From contig NW_014575556.1 of NCBI RefSeq assembly GCF_000708205.1, positions 554,267 through 618,266 on the forward strand: 64,000 nt of DNA, given 5' to 3'. This document shows, piece after piece, positions 25,275 to 37,300 of this stretch. A program made the translations under genes and the position numbers. A model generated the notes under the pieces. That model was not told the origin of the DNA, did not search any database, and saw only the letters and a list, made by a program, of their open reading frames with translations. The stretch's first letter is position 1, and each line of letters opens with the position of its first letter. The stretch is from Mixia osmundae IAM 14324 (Eukaryota > Basidiomycota > Mixiomycetes > Mixiales > Mixiaceae).

Positions 25275-25566
25275 ATGCCGTCCTCAAACGTGAGTCTACG
25301 TGTCGGACCAATAGGCTGTAGCTCATGTGAACCGCAGAGTGACATCCTTTTGTACTTCTTGGCAATCTTCGTCCCGCCTATTAGTGTCTTTGTCAAACGT
25401 GGATGTCACGCTGACTTTTGGATCAATGTCTGTCAGTCGATCATTCCTTCTTCTGCTCTTCATCAGCTCACACGAAGCTGACTATGCAGTGTTATTCATC
25501 CTGGGCTGGATCCCCGGCGTCATTCATGCGTGGTACATCATCTCAAAGTATGAGACACCGGCCTAG
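25275..25566 (+). CDS. PMP3: PMP3 plasma-membrane proteolipid
   Basis: A 61-aa protein in three exons: 25275-25289 (only 15 nt), 25338-25431, 25490-25566. Family members are tiny two-helix proteins (UPF0057) that affect membrane potential and salt tolerance. The joined chain reads SDILLYFLAIFVPPISVFVKRG, then DFWINVLLFILGWIPGVIHAWYII and ends KYETPA; the VPP-S-F---G motif and the second helix with GW-PG-IHAWYII are diagnostic. Without splicing, each piece looks like an unrelated small ORF. The introns (48 and 58 nt) join in phase 0 and 1. Divergent from the SAP-motif gene and convergent with the RRM gene, whose stop is 88 nt away. Confidence 0.93.
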
Positions 25567-25654
25567 CGAAAGTAGATTGGCATGCATTCGAATGAATTAG
25601 ATAGAGCAGAGAGAGGCATACACAGCGCGCGCCTGCAAAGAGTTCATGTCGTTC

Positions 25655-27169
25655 TTAGTAACCTCCGTAGCCACCACCTCCTCCGCCGGAATTGCCTCCG
25701 CCGTAGCCACCTCCACCTTGAGGACCCGCACCGCCGTATCCGCCAGAAGGAGGTACAGCACCGCCGAAGCCACCCTGGGGCGCACCACCGCCGTAGCCAC
25801 CCTGAGGCGCTTGACCGCCATAGCCGCCCTGGGCAGCCTGGCCGCCGTAGCCGCCCTGGGGAGCTCCGTAACCGCCTTGTTGGCCGTATCCGCCATTTTG
25901 ACCTCCATAGCCACCTTGCACCGCGAATGAGCTCGATCTTGGGCCTCGAAAAGGTGATGAGCATACCTTGTGGGCCACCGTAGCCACCTTGACCTTGACC
26001 ACCGTAGCCTTGAGCAGCACCTTGCGCGCCGTAGCCGCCGCCTACACAACGCCATGATCAGCTCGCTCGGATCGATAGACATGATCACGATGAGACTTGC
26101 CACCGCCGTAGCCACCCTGAGGTTGACCATAGCTTTGCTGTGGCTGACCGTAGCCTGCATACACTGCTCGTCATGCATGAGCGAGACCGCAAGGAGTCTA
26201 GTCTGATGACCGACTGCCGCCGCCGGGAGCAGAAGCATAACCGCCGCCGCCGCCTGGCCCGGTTCGATTGTTGGCATAATTCACACGAAGGGTGCGACCA
26301 TCTGATACATCCATATAAGTGAGATCATCTCTATAGAGATCAGGCGGCCCACCCTGTAGTAGATGAGTGCGTGTGGCGAGGCAGAGGACCGACACGAATC
26401 AAGCCGATACGTAGCGGGACAGAGACAGTCATGTAAGGCCAGACGATCCCAGTAGACAGCCAGCACATCGACAAGCAAGACGCACAGATCGAGCCGAGCA
26501 ACCCGAAGCCAAAGCCAGACAGAGCCCGAGCAGACCGAGACAGAGCCAGCCAGTCGGTCCCACCGAGGGCGATCCAAGAAAACGAGCGTTCGTTGCGCAG
26601 ACCGAACCCAGAAGTCGATAAATATAGCCAGCAAGAAGCGAAACAGCGCAGCGCATCCGTCGAGGCAGAAGCCAAAAAAAGAAAGCAGGCGAGCAAGGCC
26701 AGTCAGAATCCGGCCATTCGAAAACAGACGAGAGCGAGCATGAACGAAGCGGTAGCCATGCAGTCTTGAGAACCGATAGCGACCACTGAGCGAGGCCCTC
26801 GGGAGACCAAGGGAGAAGGAGTCGGACGGGCAAGAAAAAGGAGGCACATACGAGCTGTTGTTCGTTCATGTTGGCGATTGCGACCTCTGCCTCTTGTGGG
26901 TTTGCAAACTTTGAAACGGCAAGGCAAGACAAACAGAGAATCAGGACCAGTCCAATGCGCAACCCAACGCACACGAGCAACCGTTCGAGTGGATAGGGAA
27001 TGTCAACTTAGGAACTGACAGTGACGAAGCCGAATCCGCGAGAGCGCCCGGTCTGAGGTTCCTTCATGACAATGACATCGATCACTTGTCCGTGAACTCC
27101 GAATGCTTGTCTGAGGATCTCCTCATCTGTCCCCCAGGCCAGATTGCCGACGTAGACCTTTGCTGCCAT
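25655..27169 (-). CDS. Glycine-rich RRM RNA-binding protein
   Basis: 228 aa in six exons: 27169-27020, 26908-26848, 26301-26215, 26154-26101, 26041-25967, 25914-25655; every phase agrees. One RRM occupies residues 1-85: RNP2 is VYVGNLAW, RNP1 is RGFGFVTF (its last residue arises at the first splice). Then comes a tail of GGYGG, GYGQ and QGGYGG repeats, like plant GRP7 or animal CIRBP. Such proteins act as RNA chaperones and splicing regulators. Introns 1 and 2 are 111 and 546 nt, against about 50 nt elsewhere. The exon 2/3 junction gives QQLVYGRTL where LDGR would be commonest; it is the only GT-AG choice that keeps phase. The exon 4 donor is either GTGGCA or a GC donor (GCAAGT) 3 nt further on. 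An ATG at 27352 lies upstream in frame, but family start and RNP2 spacing favour 27169. Confidence 0.88.
26302..26847 (-). other. Outlier 546-nt intron inside the RRM gene
   Basis: This intron is about ten times longer than the others here. On the sense strand it is poor in A and rich in T, C and G, and so is almost free of stop codons in several frames, which produces long meaningless ORFs (for example 26281-26847 and 26429-26980). No protein family is recognisable in them. Confidence 0.7.
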
Positions 27170-27372
27170 TTCCTTGCCTGCCTCTTCTCGGCTGTGCGCA
27201 GCTTTCCAGCCCAGCCAAATAAATTCGCGTGACTTGGCCAGGCAGAGACCGCCCCAGGCCAGCTCAGACCGACCGGGGACGAGCTCGACAGACGCCTTGG
27301 TAAGCGGCTGAGGGTCAGAATCGACGGCTCGGTGTCTCCTTGAGCGAGTCAATCGAGTCGATCAGCTTCGAG

Positions 27373-27677
27373 ATGGCTCAGAATGGCCACTTCATGGCAG
27401 GCTTGCAGCAAGGACAGGCGCCGAGTCAGCAGGCCAACGGACAGCCTAACGCAGCCCAAGCAGGCCAGATGAATGCACTGAACCAGCAGATCTTTGCAGA
27501 CCCGGCCGTACTGCAGAGACTGATCCATGCCGCTCAGAACGGACAGCTCGGTCCCGAGCAAGTCGCTACACTCCGACGATACCTCGCTCAGGCGAGAGAC
27601 TCACAGCAAGCACAGCAAGCCGGCGGGTTCCCCAACAATGGACAGAATCAGCCCAATGCTGCCCTCTTGATGCAGAT

Positions 27678-27716
<39 letters not shown>

Positions 27717-29119
27717 CCAACAGCATCAGCAGATTGCAGCCGCTCAACAGACTCAGCAGGCTCGCCAACCCGGACAGAATGCCAATGGAGGCACTGTCCC
27801 GCCAGACATGAACCAGGCTCGTGCAGTCGTCACCAATCTCGTCACACGCATGGCCAACCTCGAGGCAGTCCTCGCCCAAGGTGTCGGCTCGGCTGAAGAG
27901 CGAGCGCGCAATCAGAGTCAACTCGAAGAGGCCAAGCGTGCCTACAACCTCATCGCTCAGAGGCCGGGAGGCAGCTATCTCCTACAGAGTATACCCGGCT
28001 TACCGCAACCGTCGCAGTCCACTGCTTCGACTCAAAATCAAGCTGGCCAGGCCATCAACTCGCCACAGTTGCAGCAGCAGCAACAGCAACAGAATGCCGC
28101 ACTCAACTATCAGAGACAGCAATCCGAGCTCATGCGCGCCAACCTTGCAGCACAGCAGCAACGACAGAGACAGATGGGCGCGCCTGCCCAACCCGTTGCA
28201 CCCGCTCCTTCCGGCTCACAGCCCTCACAGGCAGCCAACGGAGCTGCAAACGCTTCCTCTCCCGCCAGCGCTGCCAGCCCAGACAACGGCAACGCAGGTG
28301 GCAGATCTGACCTGCCAAAGCGAGCAAGACCACCGCCTCGCAAAGCTGCCGCCGCCAACGCCGCCGCGCCCCCTCCTGCTGCTGCAAGGCCTCAACCTTC
28401 ACAGACCGGTCCGCCCCCAACCACATCGATCATGTCCCAGAGTATGGCAGTTCCTGCAGAGATGAAGATTCCACCGCCTCAGCCAGAGGCGCCACCGAAG
28501 CAAGGATCAAGGCCGACGCTCTCGCAAGGCTTCGCCGCTCAGCCCATCCTGGGTACACCCGCCATCACCGACCCTCCCTCGGGACCAGGAGGCAGTCGAC
28601 CTTCGCTGCCAAACACGGCGACACCGGGCCCTGTCAATCGACCGCTTCTGCCGCAAGAACGCCCAGATGGAAGAATGCTCAACAAGAGGAAGCTCCAGCA
28701 GCTGCTCGAGAGTATTGATCCCGACGAGAGTCTCGACAGCGCAGTCGAAGACGTTAGTAGATCGTATCTCTTCTATCTCGTCCCCTTGCTCATCTAGGTT
28801 ACGCTATACAGCTGCTTCTGGATATTGCAGATGAGTTTATCGATTCCGTCACTCGGTTCTCCTGCCAGCTCGCAAAACATCGCAAGTCCGATCGTCTCGA
28901 AGTTAGAGACGTTCAGCTTCATCTGGGTATGCATATGCTTCTCCTCTAAGTGCAGACGCACCGTCTGAAAGCGAGAGAGCAGAGCGAAACTGGAATATCC
29001 GTATACCTGGTTTCGCAGCAGACGACGTCAGGCTCAGTCAATCTCGACGAACCGTCTTGCCCGCTGGCTACGCGACCCGTTTGGCGGCAGTGAGGGATGC
29101 TGCACGACGTAGGGTATGA
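27373..29119 (+). CDS. TAF12: TFIID/SAGA subunit TAF12, histone-fold protein
   Basis: 549 aa in three exons (27373-28756, 28798-28927, 28984-29119). The long first exon encodes a Gln/Pro/Ala-rich disordered region with an uninterrupted run of CAG codons. The histone fold starts at its end: [19 protein letters not shown], continuing across the first intron into [25 protein letters not shown], then [25 protein letters not shown]. This is the classic TAF12 (Taf61) signature, the partner of TAF4 in TFIID and Ada1 in SAGA. The first donor is GTAGAT (phase 1, 41-nt intron); a nearby GTTAGT would break the frame. An ATG at 27340 exists in frame, but 27373 (MAQNGHF) is the natural start after an AT-rich leader. 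The C-terminus ends shortly after the fold, as in yeast. Confidence 0.92.
27682..27714 (+). repeat. (CAG)11 microsatellite coding poly-Gln in TAF12
   Basis: Eleven perfect CAG codons in a row, followed by CAC and CAA codons. A perfect run of one codon, unlike the mixed CAG/CAA poly-Q of CBK1 at 10789-10818, suggests recent length change by slippage. Confidence 0.9.
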
Positions 29120-29168
29120 CCCTTTGCGACCTCAATGCATTCGAGTGTAACACATTCTTTGCACGGCC

Positions 29169-32100
29169 TCAGCGGAAGCGAGGTCGAGCGGCCAAAGCTT
29201 TCTCTTTAGGTTGACCTCTCGTCAGCTTTGGTGCTTCCGACTCTTTCTGCTGTGGTTGCGAGACTTGACGCGAGGCGCGCAAGACGGGTTGAGGAAGCGA
29301 CGAAGTCGGAATGCTCGTCGCACTTCGTGTTGTTCGAGGCAGACTAGACGCTTTGCTGCTGATCGGTTCTTTGACTTGCACCTTGACAGGTACAGATCGA
29401 GGAACCCTGCTCGGCAATCGCGAACGAGGAGGTTCAGGTGCCGGGCCGACAGCGCTCACTTGACTGAGGCCTTGTTCGCGTGATCGTGATCTCGTCATCT
29501 TGACAGACGGCTGCAGGCGATTTGTTCGCGTTGCTGTCGTCGTCACTGATGCAGCTGGCGTAGCTAGGCTCGTCTTGACCGGTGCAGGCAGCTCAACGGG
29601 ATTTTTGATGGCCTGGCTCACTGAAGCAGCAGATGACGCGGCGGGCGTGTCAGGCATAAGGAGCTGCTTGACGCCGCGGAGATCAGGCGTAAAGGAAGTG
29701 TTACTCGGCAGCTTGTACAAGCTCGAGACGTCGCGTAAAGCGGCAGGCGTTGCAGCAGACGACGGACCCTGCTGCTGGAAAAGATGACGCAAGCCGCGAA
29801 GATCTGGTGTAGTCATACTGTTGGGTGTGGCGGATGCAGGAGTGGCGGAAAGATGAAGCCCGTCGACGAGACTCGCTGCGTCAATGGTAGGCAGACTGGA
29901 CTTGATCGGGCTCGTTCTCTCGATTGTTGCGAGCTTCCTGATCTCAGATTTCAGCTCCGAAAGTGCTATCGAGGCTTCTTCCGGCTTTGGCGTGATGCGC
30001 GCCAAGAAAACCAGAGGCTGAGAGACCAGTCGAGGAACAGGCGTCGCTAACAGTCGCTGCAAATCGTCTGCAGCAGCTTTCGCGCGTTGTGCGCCTGCGA
30101 CGTTTTCTGCGATCGATGCAGTCGCCGCTTTGACAGGCTTCCGTGAGGCTCGCAAGGGTGTCAAAGCCATCATGGCTTGAGCTTTCTGAGCATCGACAAT
30201 TTCCTTGACTGCGCTCGGCGGGCAGTCAGTCGCTACCCGTCGCGCTCGCATCGAGCTGGGCGTCGAGACAACGGCTGACATAGGCGCAGCCGTACTGCGA
30301 GGCGTGCCCGCCATTGACTGAGATTTCGCGGAAGGGTGCTCCTCATCTGAAGACTCTTCCGATGATGCTGACGCGACAGAATCAGAGGAGCTTTCTTCGA
30401 CAGCGCGCCATCGCGTGAGATCGATGCGACTCTTCTTTGGGCTCGGCGGCTTCTCCGCGTGCTCGTATAGCTTCTTCTGGAACTCGCGAACGTGCAGCTT
30501 GTCGCTGAATTGGACTTTGCGTTTGGCAGACGCGTTCATGCCTACTCGGGGCGTCTTACGAGCTGATAGAAGCGAGCTTATTGATCTGATGATACCGACG
30601 GGCGTCGCTGGCTTTCTCTGCTCAGCCTTAAGCGCTTCAAGCGAAGGCGTTTTCCGTAAGATGGTGCGCGACGGCGAAGCCTCGCGACGAGGCAAGCAGA
30701 TACTCTGTGACGAGGGTGGACCATACTTAGCTGGGCATAACATTGCATGCGATGAACGTACATCATCGGACAGCTCCTCACTGTGACCATCGACAAGCGC
30801 GGATGTCGAGCCGGGCAACAGATTCGCTTCGAACTGGCTGTCAATCTCGGTCCATGCGATATTCTCCGAGACGGCCTTGTTCAGATACGTCGGGCTAGCC
30901 CACTGCCCGCTCGTTCGACGAAGAGCTCTCGCTGCACGGTCAGAGGAGCTCAGAACAGGCTCCGGTGTGTCTGGCGGCGTGATCGAGCTTCGAAGCGAAC
31001 GGCTTTGATCTGGTGAGACAGATGAGCTTTCAGCATCCGGTGCTACTTCGAGCTCGTAATGATCGTTGTGCTCCAATGCCTCGGGCTCAGCCGCACTTGT
31101 AGACGGAACGTTGGCGGAAGCGGCGTCAGGAGATTGTGGCGCGTCCTGATCATTCTGTGCGCTTGCTATAACTGCCGGCGCTGCTAATGCATCGAGATCT
31201 CGCGTGTCGCCGAGATGAGCTTGTATTGCGCTCTTGAGCATGACACGCTCGCGGAGTGACGATCGTCTGCTGAGACGTGGAAGACTGGCTGGTCGCGGCA
31301 AAGGAGGCTTGGGAGGCGTTGACTGAGCAGGCGTCAGCTGTGCTAGCCCTGTGCTAGCAGGCGTGCGAGGCGTAGCGTCAGGCAGGATACCAGGCGAGCT
31401 TTCGGGAGCGGGCGCTGCGGGCGGGGCGCGAGTGGCAGGGCAAGGGCCGATAAGAAGCGCAGACACCTCCTCGTCGCTGTTTGCGATGCTGCTGTCGCCG
31501 CCCGACGATGCGCAGGGCGGGTCTAATGGGGGTACCGCAGTAAAGGCTGGAGACGGCGCGGGCTTGACGAGAGCTTTAGCTCGGACAGGCTGAAGAGGTC
31601 GCTGATTCGCAAGCAGGCTTGCTGTGGGACTGTCCGGCGCGAAAGACTGAGCACAAATTAGCTGCCACCTGCATTCGACACGCAAGGGAACTCACAAAGA
31701 AGCTTTTGCGAGGCTTCGCGGTGACTCTGGCATCGACCAAAAACGCAGGCTGAGCCTTCTGGCCGCTGCCCGTGCTATCAAAATGGATCAGATCGCGATC
31801 GCTCGGTGGGGTCGTAGACGCGCTCAGATGCTGCTTTTCGAGCTGCTCGAGATGCGGATAGTGTTGGGCATCCTGAACGGCCTGTCTTTCTTGCTCGAGC
31901 GTCTGGACCAATTGGTCTGCCATCGAGGTTCGTCTGATGCTTTTGCGTGCACTGCCTCTTGCAAGCGAGCTGGGAAGAACAGAGCTCGACGGCATTGGCT
32001 GAGTGAGGATGGACTCATCGACTGATAGGAGCACGTCCTGACTGCTCTGATTGAGAGATGAGAGTTCGATCTCGCTTTCGAGCTGGAGATTGTCTGTCAG

Positions 32101-33359
32101 ATCTACTCGCGAGTCTGATGTCGAGCAATCAGATACGCGCAAGGAGGGACTCTGCGATGCCGATGCTGGTGGCCGAGCTGACAGAGGCGACATAGCTTCG
32201 CTGCTGCCAGAGAAAGAGGAACAAGACGAAGGAGATGCCCATTGACCAGGCATACTGTGCCGCTTGCGGAGTGTACGCTCTTTCGATTTGACTGACACTT
32301 CATGGCTGAAGCCCGGCGTGACGATATCGGCCGGTGCATCTGCTGGCATTGAAGTCTTCTCCGCGCGTCTTGGTGTCGAGGAGATTGTACGTGAAGGCCG
32401 TGGCCGTGGGGCAGAAACTCTGACGTCGTTCTGAAGGGCTTTCGGGCAAGGCATCAAGGAAGTAGGTTCGTCATCGTAATCTTTGCAGAGCTTGGCTGGT
32501 ATTGGTGCTGCCAAGACTCCATTGGGCTTCTGCGCTGGCATTGGCCGACTCGAGGGCGTGTCGAGAACGACCCGGTCCATGACAGACGGCCGAGGCTTGA
32601 ACTTGCGCGCGACTGTTGCAGGCGTGGCCTGCGTACGCATGTCAGTGCAATTCAGGGGCTTGTAGCGCAACGGACTACCTGCGGCGCACACATCTTGGCT
32701 GGCTTGGATGTAGGTTGCTGCCATTTGAAGACACGCTTGGCTATCTCGATTATGTCCTGATCGTACAGCGCATGCTCCGTATTCTGTTGGCAGTGGATGC
32801 CGTTGAGCACAAGACCGTTGACGGAGTGCACGACAAGTGCTGCCTCAATCGAAGTATCCTTCTTTCGCGTGAAGAGGAGCTCGGCATGGACTTTGCTGAC
32901 GTTGCTGAGGTGTAGCCTGACATCGCAAGACTCCAAGCGACCGAACGAGCATGTCTCCTTGGTCAAGGGAAAGCGATTGCGCTCGGTCTGATAATCCGCT
33001 TGAAGCAATATGAGCTGTCCAAAAGGTGCGTCCAGGTCTTCTGCGGTCTGCTGAGGTGTCTGAGGGGTGCTACCGGTGGCCTTGTGCTTGGATGACGGCT
33101 TTGTCCCCGACTTTGCGATCGCACGAGAAGAGTTGTCTGGCGTCTTGCTGAGCCGCGCCACCATGGCTAAGGCTAGAGTACTACTGTCTGGCGGTGCCGT
33201 TTGCTCGCCAGCGGACTTGGGGCGTGTAGTCGATGGGGTCTCATGCCGTTTCGATGCGTTGTTGGTCGAAGTCGGTCGAGATGCGAAGCGGTTGGCAGAG
33301 ATCTCCCGTGGAGTCCTCGCGCACTCCGAGCTGACCACTTCCGCCGCCAAGTCACCCAT
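29169..33359 (-). CDS. FHA-domain protein with Ki-67-like organisation
   Basis: 1363 aa in three exons (33359-32679, 32628-31696, 31646-29169; introns 50 and 49 nt). An FHA phosphothreonine-binding domain lies at about residues 110-215: FPLTKETCSFGR, CDVRLHL, VSKVHAEL, and later NGLVLNG. The order and spacing closely resemble the Ki-67 FHA (FPLS..TCLFGR..CDIR..L..VSKQH). The rest is disordered, basic and SP/TP-rich. Near residue 912 is KRKVQFSDKLHVREF, an RVxF-type PP1-docking motif followed by L-x4-F as in Ki-67 and Repo-Man. Near residues 1151 and 1191 are TPDLRGLRHLF and TPDLRGVKQLL, resembling the 'DLxGhKELF' core of Ki-67 repeats. Two GQWASP boxes, each after a basic-Ser element, mark another internal duplication. 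I infer a chromosome-periphery/PP1 scaffold; no fungal orthologue name is known to me. Confidence 0.75.
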
Positions 33360-34302
33360 CTTGCTGCGTGCCCGGCAGCCTGACTGCTCTGATGCGCTTG
33401 TCCGCTCCTACTTGTCGCTTGTTTTTCGCGCGCCTTGCGTAGTCACGTGATTGCTCTCCTCGCCGACTACCGTCAAGATCTCAGCTCAGGCAGCCGGACA
33501 GAATACGACAGCACAAGACAAGCGACACGATGCAGGCCGCCGTGCCCCAGGCTTACATCTTGTGCTGCCACAAGCGATGCACACACGCGATTGTCAGGCA
33601 TGACCGCATTCTTGACAACGCCAAGCAACCTTGGCAGATCCCAGCAGGACATGCTTCAATTGCGTATACAACTTTGTCACTGCAACGCATAGCGACATTG
33701 TATGACTCTATATTTTGACCTGGACCATGTCGGGCCTGCTCCTTCCTCAGCCTCATATGCCTCAAGTCGACAGCCAGACCTGGGCTGTCCCTTCCGTCCA
33801 GAGACGCTATCCCGTCCCGACATCCGCAGCCCGTCATTGCGCCTCTCCCTGACTTGGCTGTCTCGATTGCACGACAAAAACGCGTCGCCGTCGCGTCCAG
33901 CCAAGCAGGAAAGAAACGCTCGATCGGTCAGAATGGACGAGTCGTGCCCAAGCTCAGAACGGTCCTACGAAGCAACAGAGAACAGCAAAGCAGTGCAAGC
34001 TGGTACTTGCTGCTCCATGCGTTCAGCTTGAGCTCCGACTCGCTTGTCAAGCATTCGAGACAAGTGCCACGCTCGTTTCATCAGCGCGGCAAAACAAAAG
34101 CGTTCAGGCACGGTCCGCCATAACAGAAAACGCACGGATCTCGCGCAGTCGCACGGACTCGTGCAGCAAGGAAGCCAACGTCACTTTCTGTCGGTCGAAG
34201 TCGAGTGAAGCAATACTTGAGCGCACATCCGCATTCAGTCACATCATTATTCGCCCACACACCACACTCTTTTATTGACGCATTGATCAACAAGTCGCAA
34301 GC
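33360..34302. other. 943-nt divergent intergenic region, FHA protein / MSB2
   Basis: The spacer separates two divergent starts. A few frames of 60-110 codons exist on both strands, but they have no motif, signal or splice partner. The length is generous for this genome and fits a regulated promoter for the MSB2 gene; this is inference only. Confidence 0.5.
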
Positions 34303-37300
34303 ATGTCGGAGCGACCCAGCTGGCGCAAGCGCGCCCTCTTGGCTGCGCTTCTACTGTCTGTCGCCGGCTTCACCGCAGCAGAGTCACACAATGATCCTGA
34401 AGCGCTTCAACGACGGAGGCACCGACACCATGAAGCAAAGCATCACAAGCACAGGGAAGGCAAGCGCCTGAGAGCGAAAGCGTTCAGGTCAGGCACGACA
34501 CCACCCACCTCATCGCCGGTCGCGAGTCTGCCGGCCGAGACTGCGCTCGCACTGGCCTCTCGCTTTGGCTCGAAAGCAGTCGTCTTGCAGGCCCTCAAGG
34601 CCGATGGTAAGCACATATGCCTGTGCGCAGCCTTAGCGCGACTAACAGTGTCAGCAGTCGTCGTAACATCGACCTCGCTTATACCGACATCGACGGAAGT
34701 TGTCGAGACTAGCACGTACACGACCGACTCGACTTTCACAGACTCGGACGGCACCGAAAAGACCACCTCTATTGAGACAACGACAGAAGTCACGCGTACA
34801 GTAGACACTACTCTGACATCGACCTTCGAGAGCACTTCATACGCGCCTACTTCGACGGAGCAGGCCACCACGAGCTCAAAGACAAGCGACGCGTTTGTCA
34901 GTGACAGCACGAGCAAGACATCATCAAGCTCGAATAGCGCCAGCCTGACATCTTCGACTCGGTCAGACAGCAGCTCTTCCGAGCAGCCGAGCCCCACCAA
35001 GACTAGCAGCGATCCCGCAAGTAGCACAGACGCGTCTACCTTGACAAAGGATGATCAGACTAGCAAACCAGATACGGCCACTGCCACGTCAAGCAAAGCT
35101 GCTCCGAGCTCCACAACAGATCTCGCAACATCAAGCAAGGCGAGTGCCGTCTCGAGCGACGAGAGTCCGTCCATCGCCTCGACGAGTAACGCAGTCGCTC
35201 GCACGTCTGCAAATAGCGCTAGCGACTCGACATCGTCATTGCCTGCGTCCGGCACTGATCGCAGCTCAAGCGATGCAACGGTCGCATCTCGCACCGATTC
35301 AATAACGTCTACTGATGCTGCACGGTCGTCTGCCAGCTCGAGTTCCTCATCTTCAGCAACAAGCAGTTCAGCGCGCACGACTCAAGATACCTCCAGTACC
35401 TTCGTACCCAGCTCGACGGCCAATGCACCTTCGACAAGTACTTCTGCAGCAGAAAGTTCGAGCAGCGATGCTCCGAACACTGTTACCAGTGTGATTACCA
35501 GTACGCCAGCTCCTGCCAGCTCCTCTTCGGTACAGCAATCGAGTGCAGACAACCCCTCTACTGCAGATCTCCCAGAGAGTGCCAGCAGTGCCGCTACTAG
35601 CTCGAGCGTTCAGTCGTCATCGACCCCCGACAGCGTCAGTCCGGCCAGTACTACCTCTGATCCTTCGCCTGCAGCGAGCGCTTTGCCGGACGGCGGCAAT
35701 TTGCTGTCCTCGGTCTTGAGCGTGACCAACGCCTTGCCGACGCTTGTTCCCACTCCCACAGGTACGTTAGCACTCGCCTTGCATAGTGCAGTGCTGACAT
35801 GGTTGCAGACACACCTTCAGCATCGCCTACGATTGCTGGCACCTCGACAGATCCCAGCAGCGACGAAGTGCCTCAGACTTGGTCTGCGCCGACGCTGACG
35901 TCAAGCTCTACTGACAATACGACTCCTGCCAGCGCTACTGTGCCTGTCTCTGTTGCTCAGTCTGACGTCACGAGTGCACCACAGAGCAGTGATGCAGCCG
36001 TTGATACTTCAGTCCCATCTACATGGTCTGCGCCAGCTGCCAGCGATGTTCTGCCTACTTCGGCGGTTGCGTCCGTAGTCTCGTCGATCGTGCCTGTCGA
36101 CTCAATCGTGCCTACCGACTCAGCGCCGGCCTCCGACACGGGTGCTGCAACGCCCACAGACTCGACGGCAGCTTCACCTACTGACGCACCTGTCGCGTCA
36201 TCAACGGATGCCGCCAGCGCTTCGCCAACGGCTGGTGGAAGCGCTGCAGCAAGCGGGACGAGCGCGGCACCAGCAGGGTCAGTCATAGATGGCTCGCAGC
36301 CTACCGATTCAGCTTTACCCGGACAAACTGCTACGCCCACCGATTCAGTCGGCCCGGTCTCATACACACCTACTGAATCGGTCGGACCGGTATCGTACAC
36401 GCCCACTGACTCTGTCGCGCCCGTATCTTACACGCCGACTGACTCTGTCGGTCCGGTGTCGTACACGCCGACAGGCTCCGCGAATCCATCCGGCTCCGCA
36501 GCGCAAACATCGGCACAGTCAGACTCGCTCGGCACGTTCAGTTCGAGCGCGACAAACACGCCGGCTAGCGAGAGTCCAGCAAGCGCGTCAGGTGTGCCTA
36601 GCCTAGCTACCTCTGTTGCAGTTGGGGCCGCGACATCCGTAGCCGCTTCGACAGTAACTCAGGCTCCAGTCTCGAGCCAACCGGACTACTACTCCGACAT
36701 TCCGACTGCCTTGCCGTCGAGCGTACGAGCTTCTATAGCCTCTGCCGTCTCGAGCGCTCTCGCATCTGCATCATCAGCCATTGCAGAAAGCCAAGCTGCT
36801 GCCGCTTCGGCTGACTCGCAGCCAAGCAATTCGTAGGCTCTTTCCGGGTCAGGACTTCACTCGCTAACGTGGTTTATGCAGATTCTATGACTTTGTGCCT
36901 ACTTCCACGCTCCTTCAAGACGGACCTGCCACTATCAGCACGCCCACGCCAACAGTGACTGGCTTGCAGGCGACAGCAACAAATGACGCGGAAGCTGGCT
37001 TCACGTCATCGACAATCACCATCGCGTCAGCCGTCGCGTTCCCTTCCGCATGGCCGCGACGTATCGTGCCACAAGATGCGCCCTCTACTCCACCTAGCGG
37101 CACTCAGATGGTTTCCATACTCTTTGGATCATCGCTCTCCTGGCCCTGGCTGGTCCAGACGCCAGATGCATCTGCCCAGATCTTTGCTTTCATGCCCAAT
37201 TTGCTATCCTCGGCGCTCAATCTGTCGACTGGCCTCATCTCTACAGTTGCGCTACAAGCTTATCAGCCGCAGACATTCAACGAGACGAACAACAACATGC

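Noticed and set aside
26281-26980. Three overlapping minus-strand frames of 118-188 codons
   Set aside because: They lie in the long A-poor RRM intron. Scarcity of A removes stop codons, and the translations are compositionally biased with no family features.
33702-34123. Plus-strand frames between the FHA gene and MSB2
   Set aside because: Ser/Arg-rich random-looking sequence without features; more likely promoter or UTR.
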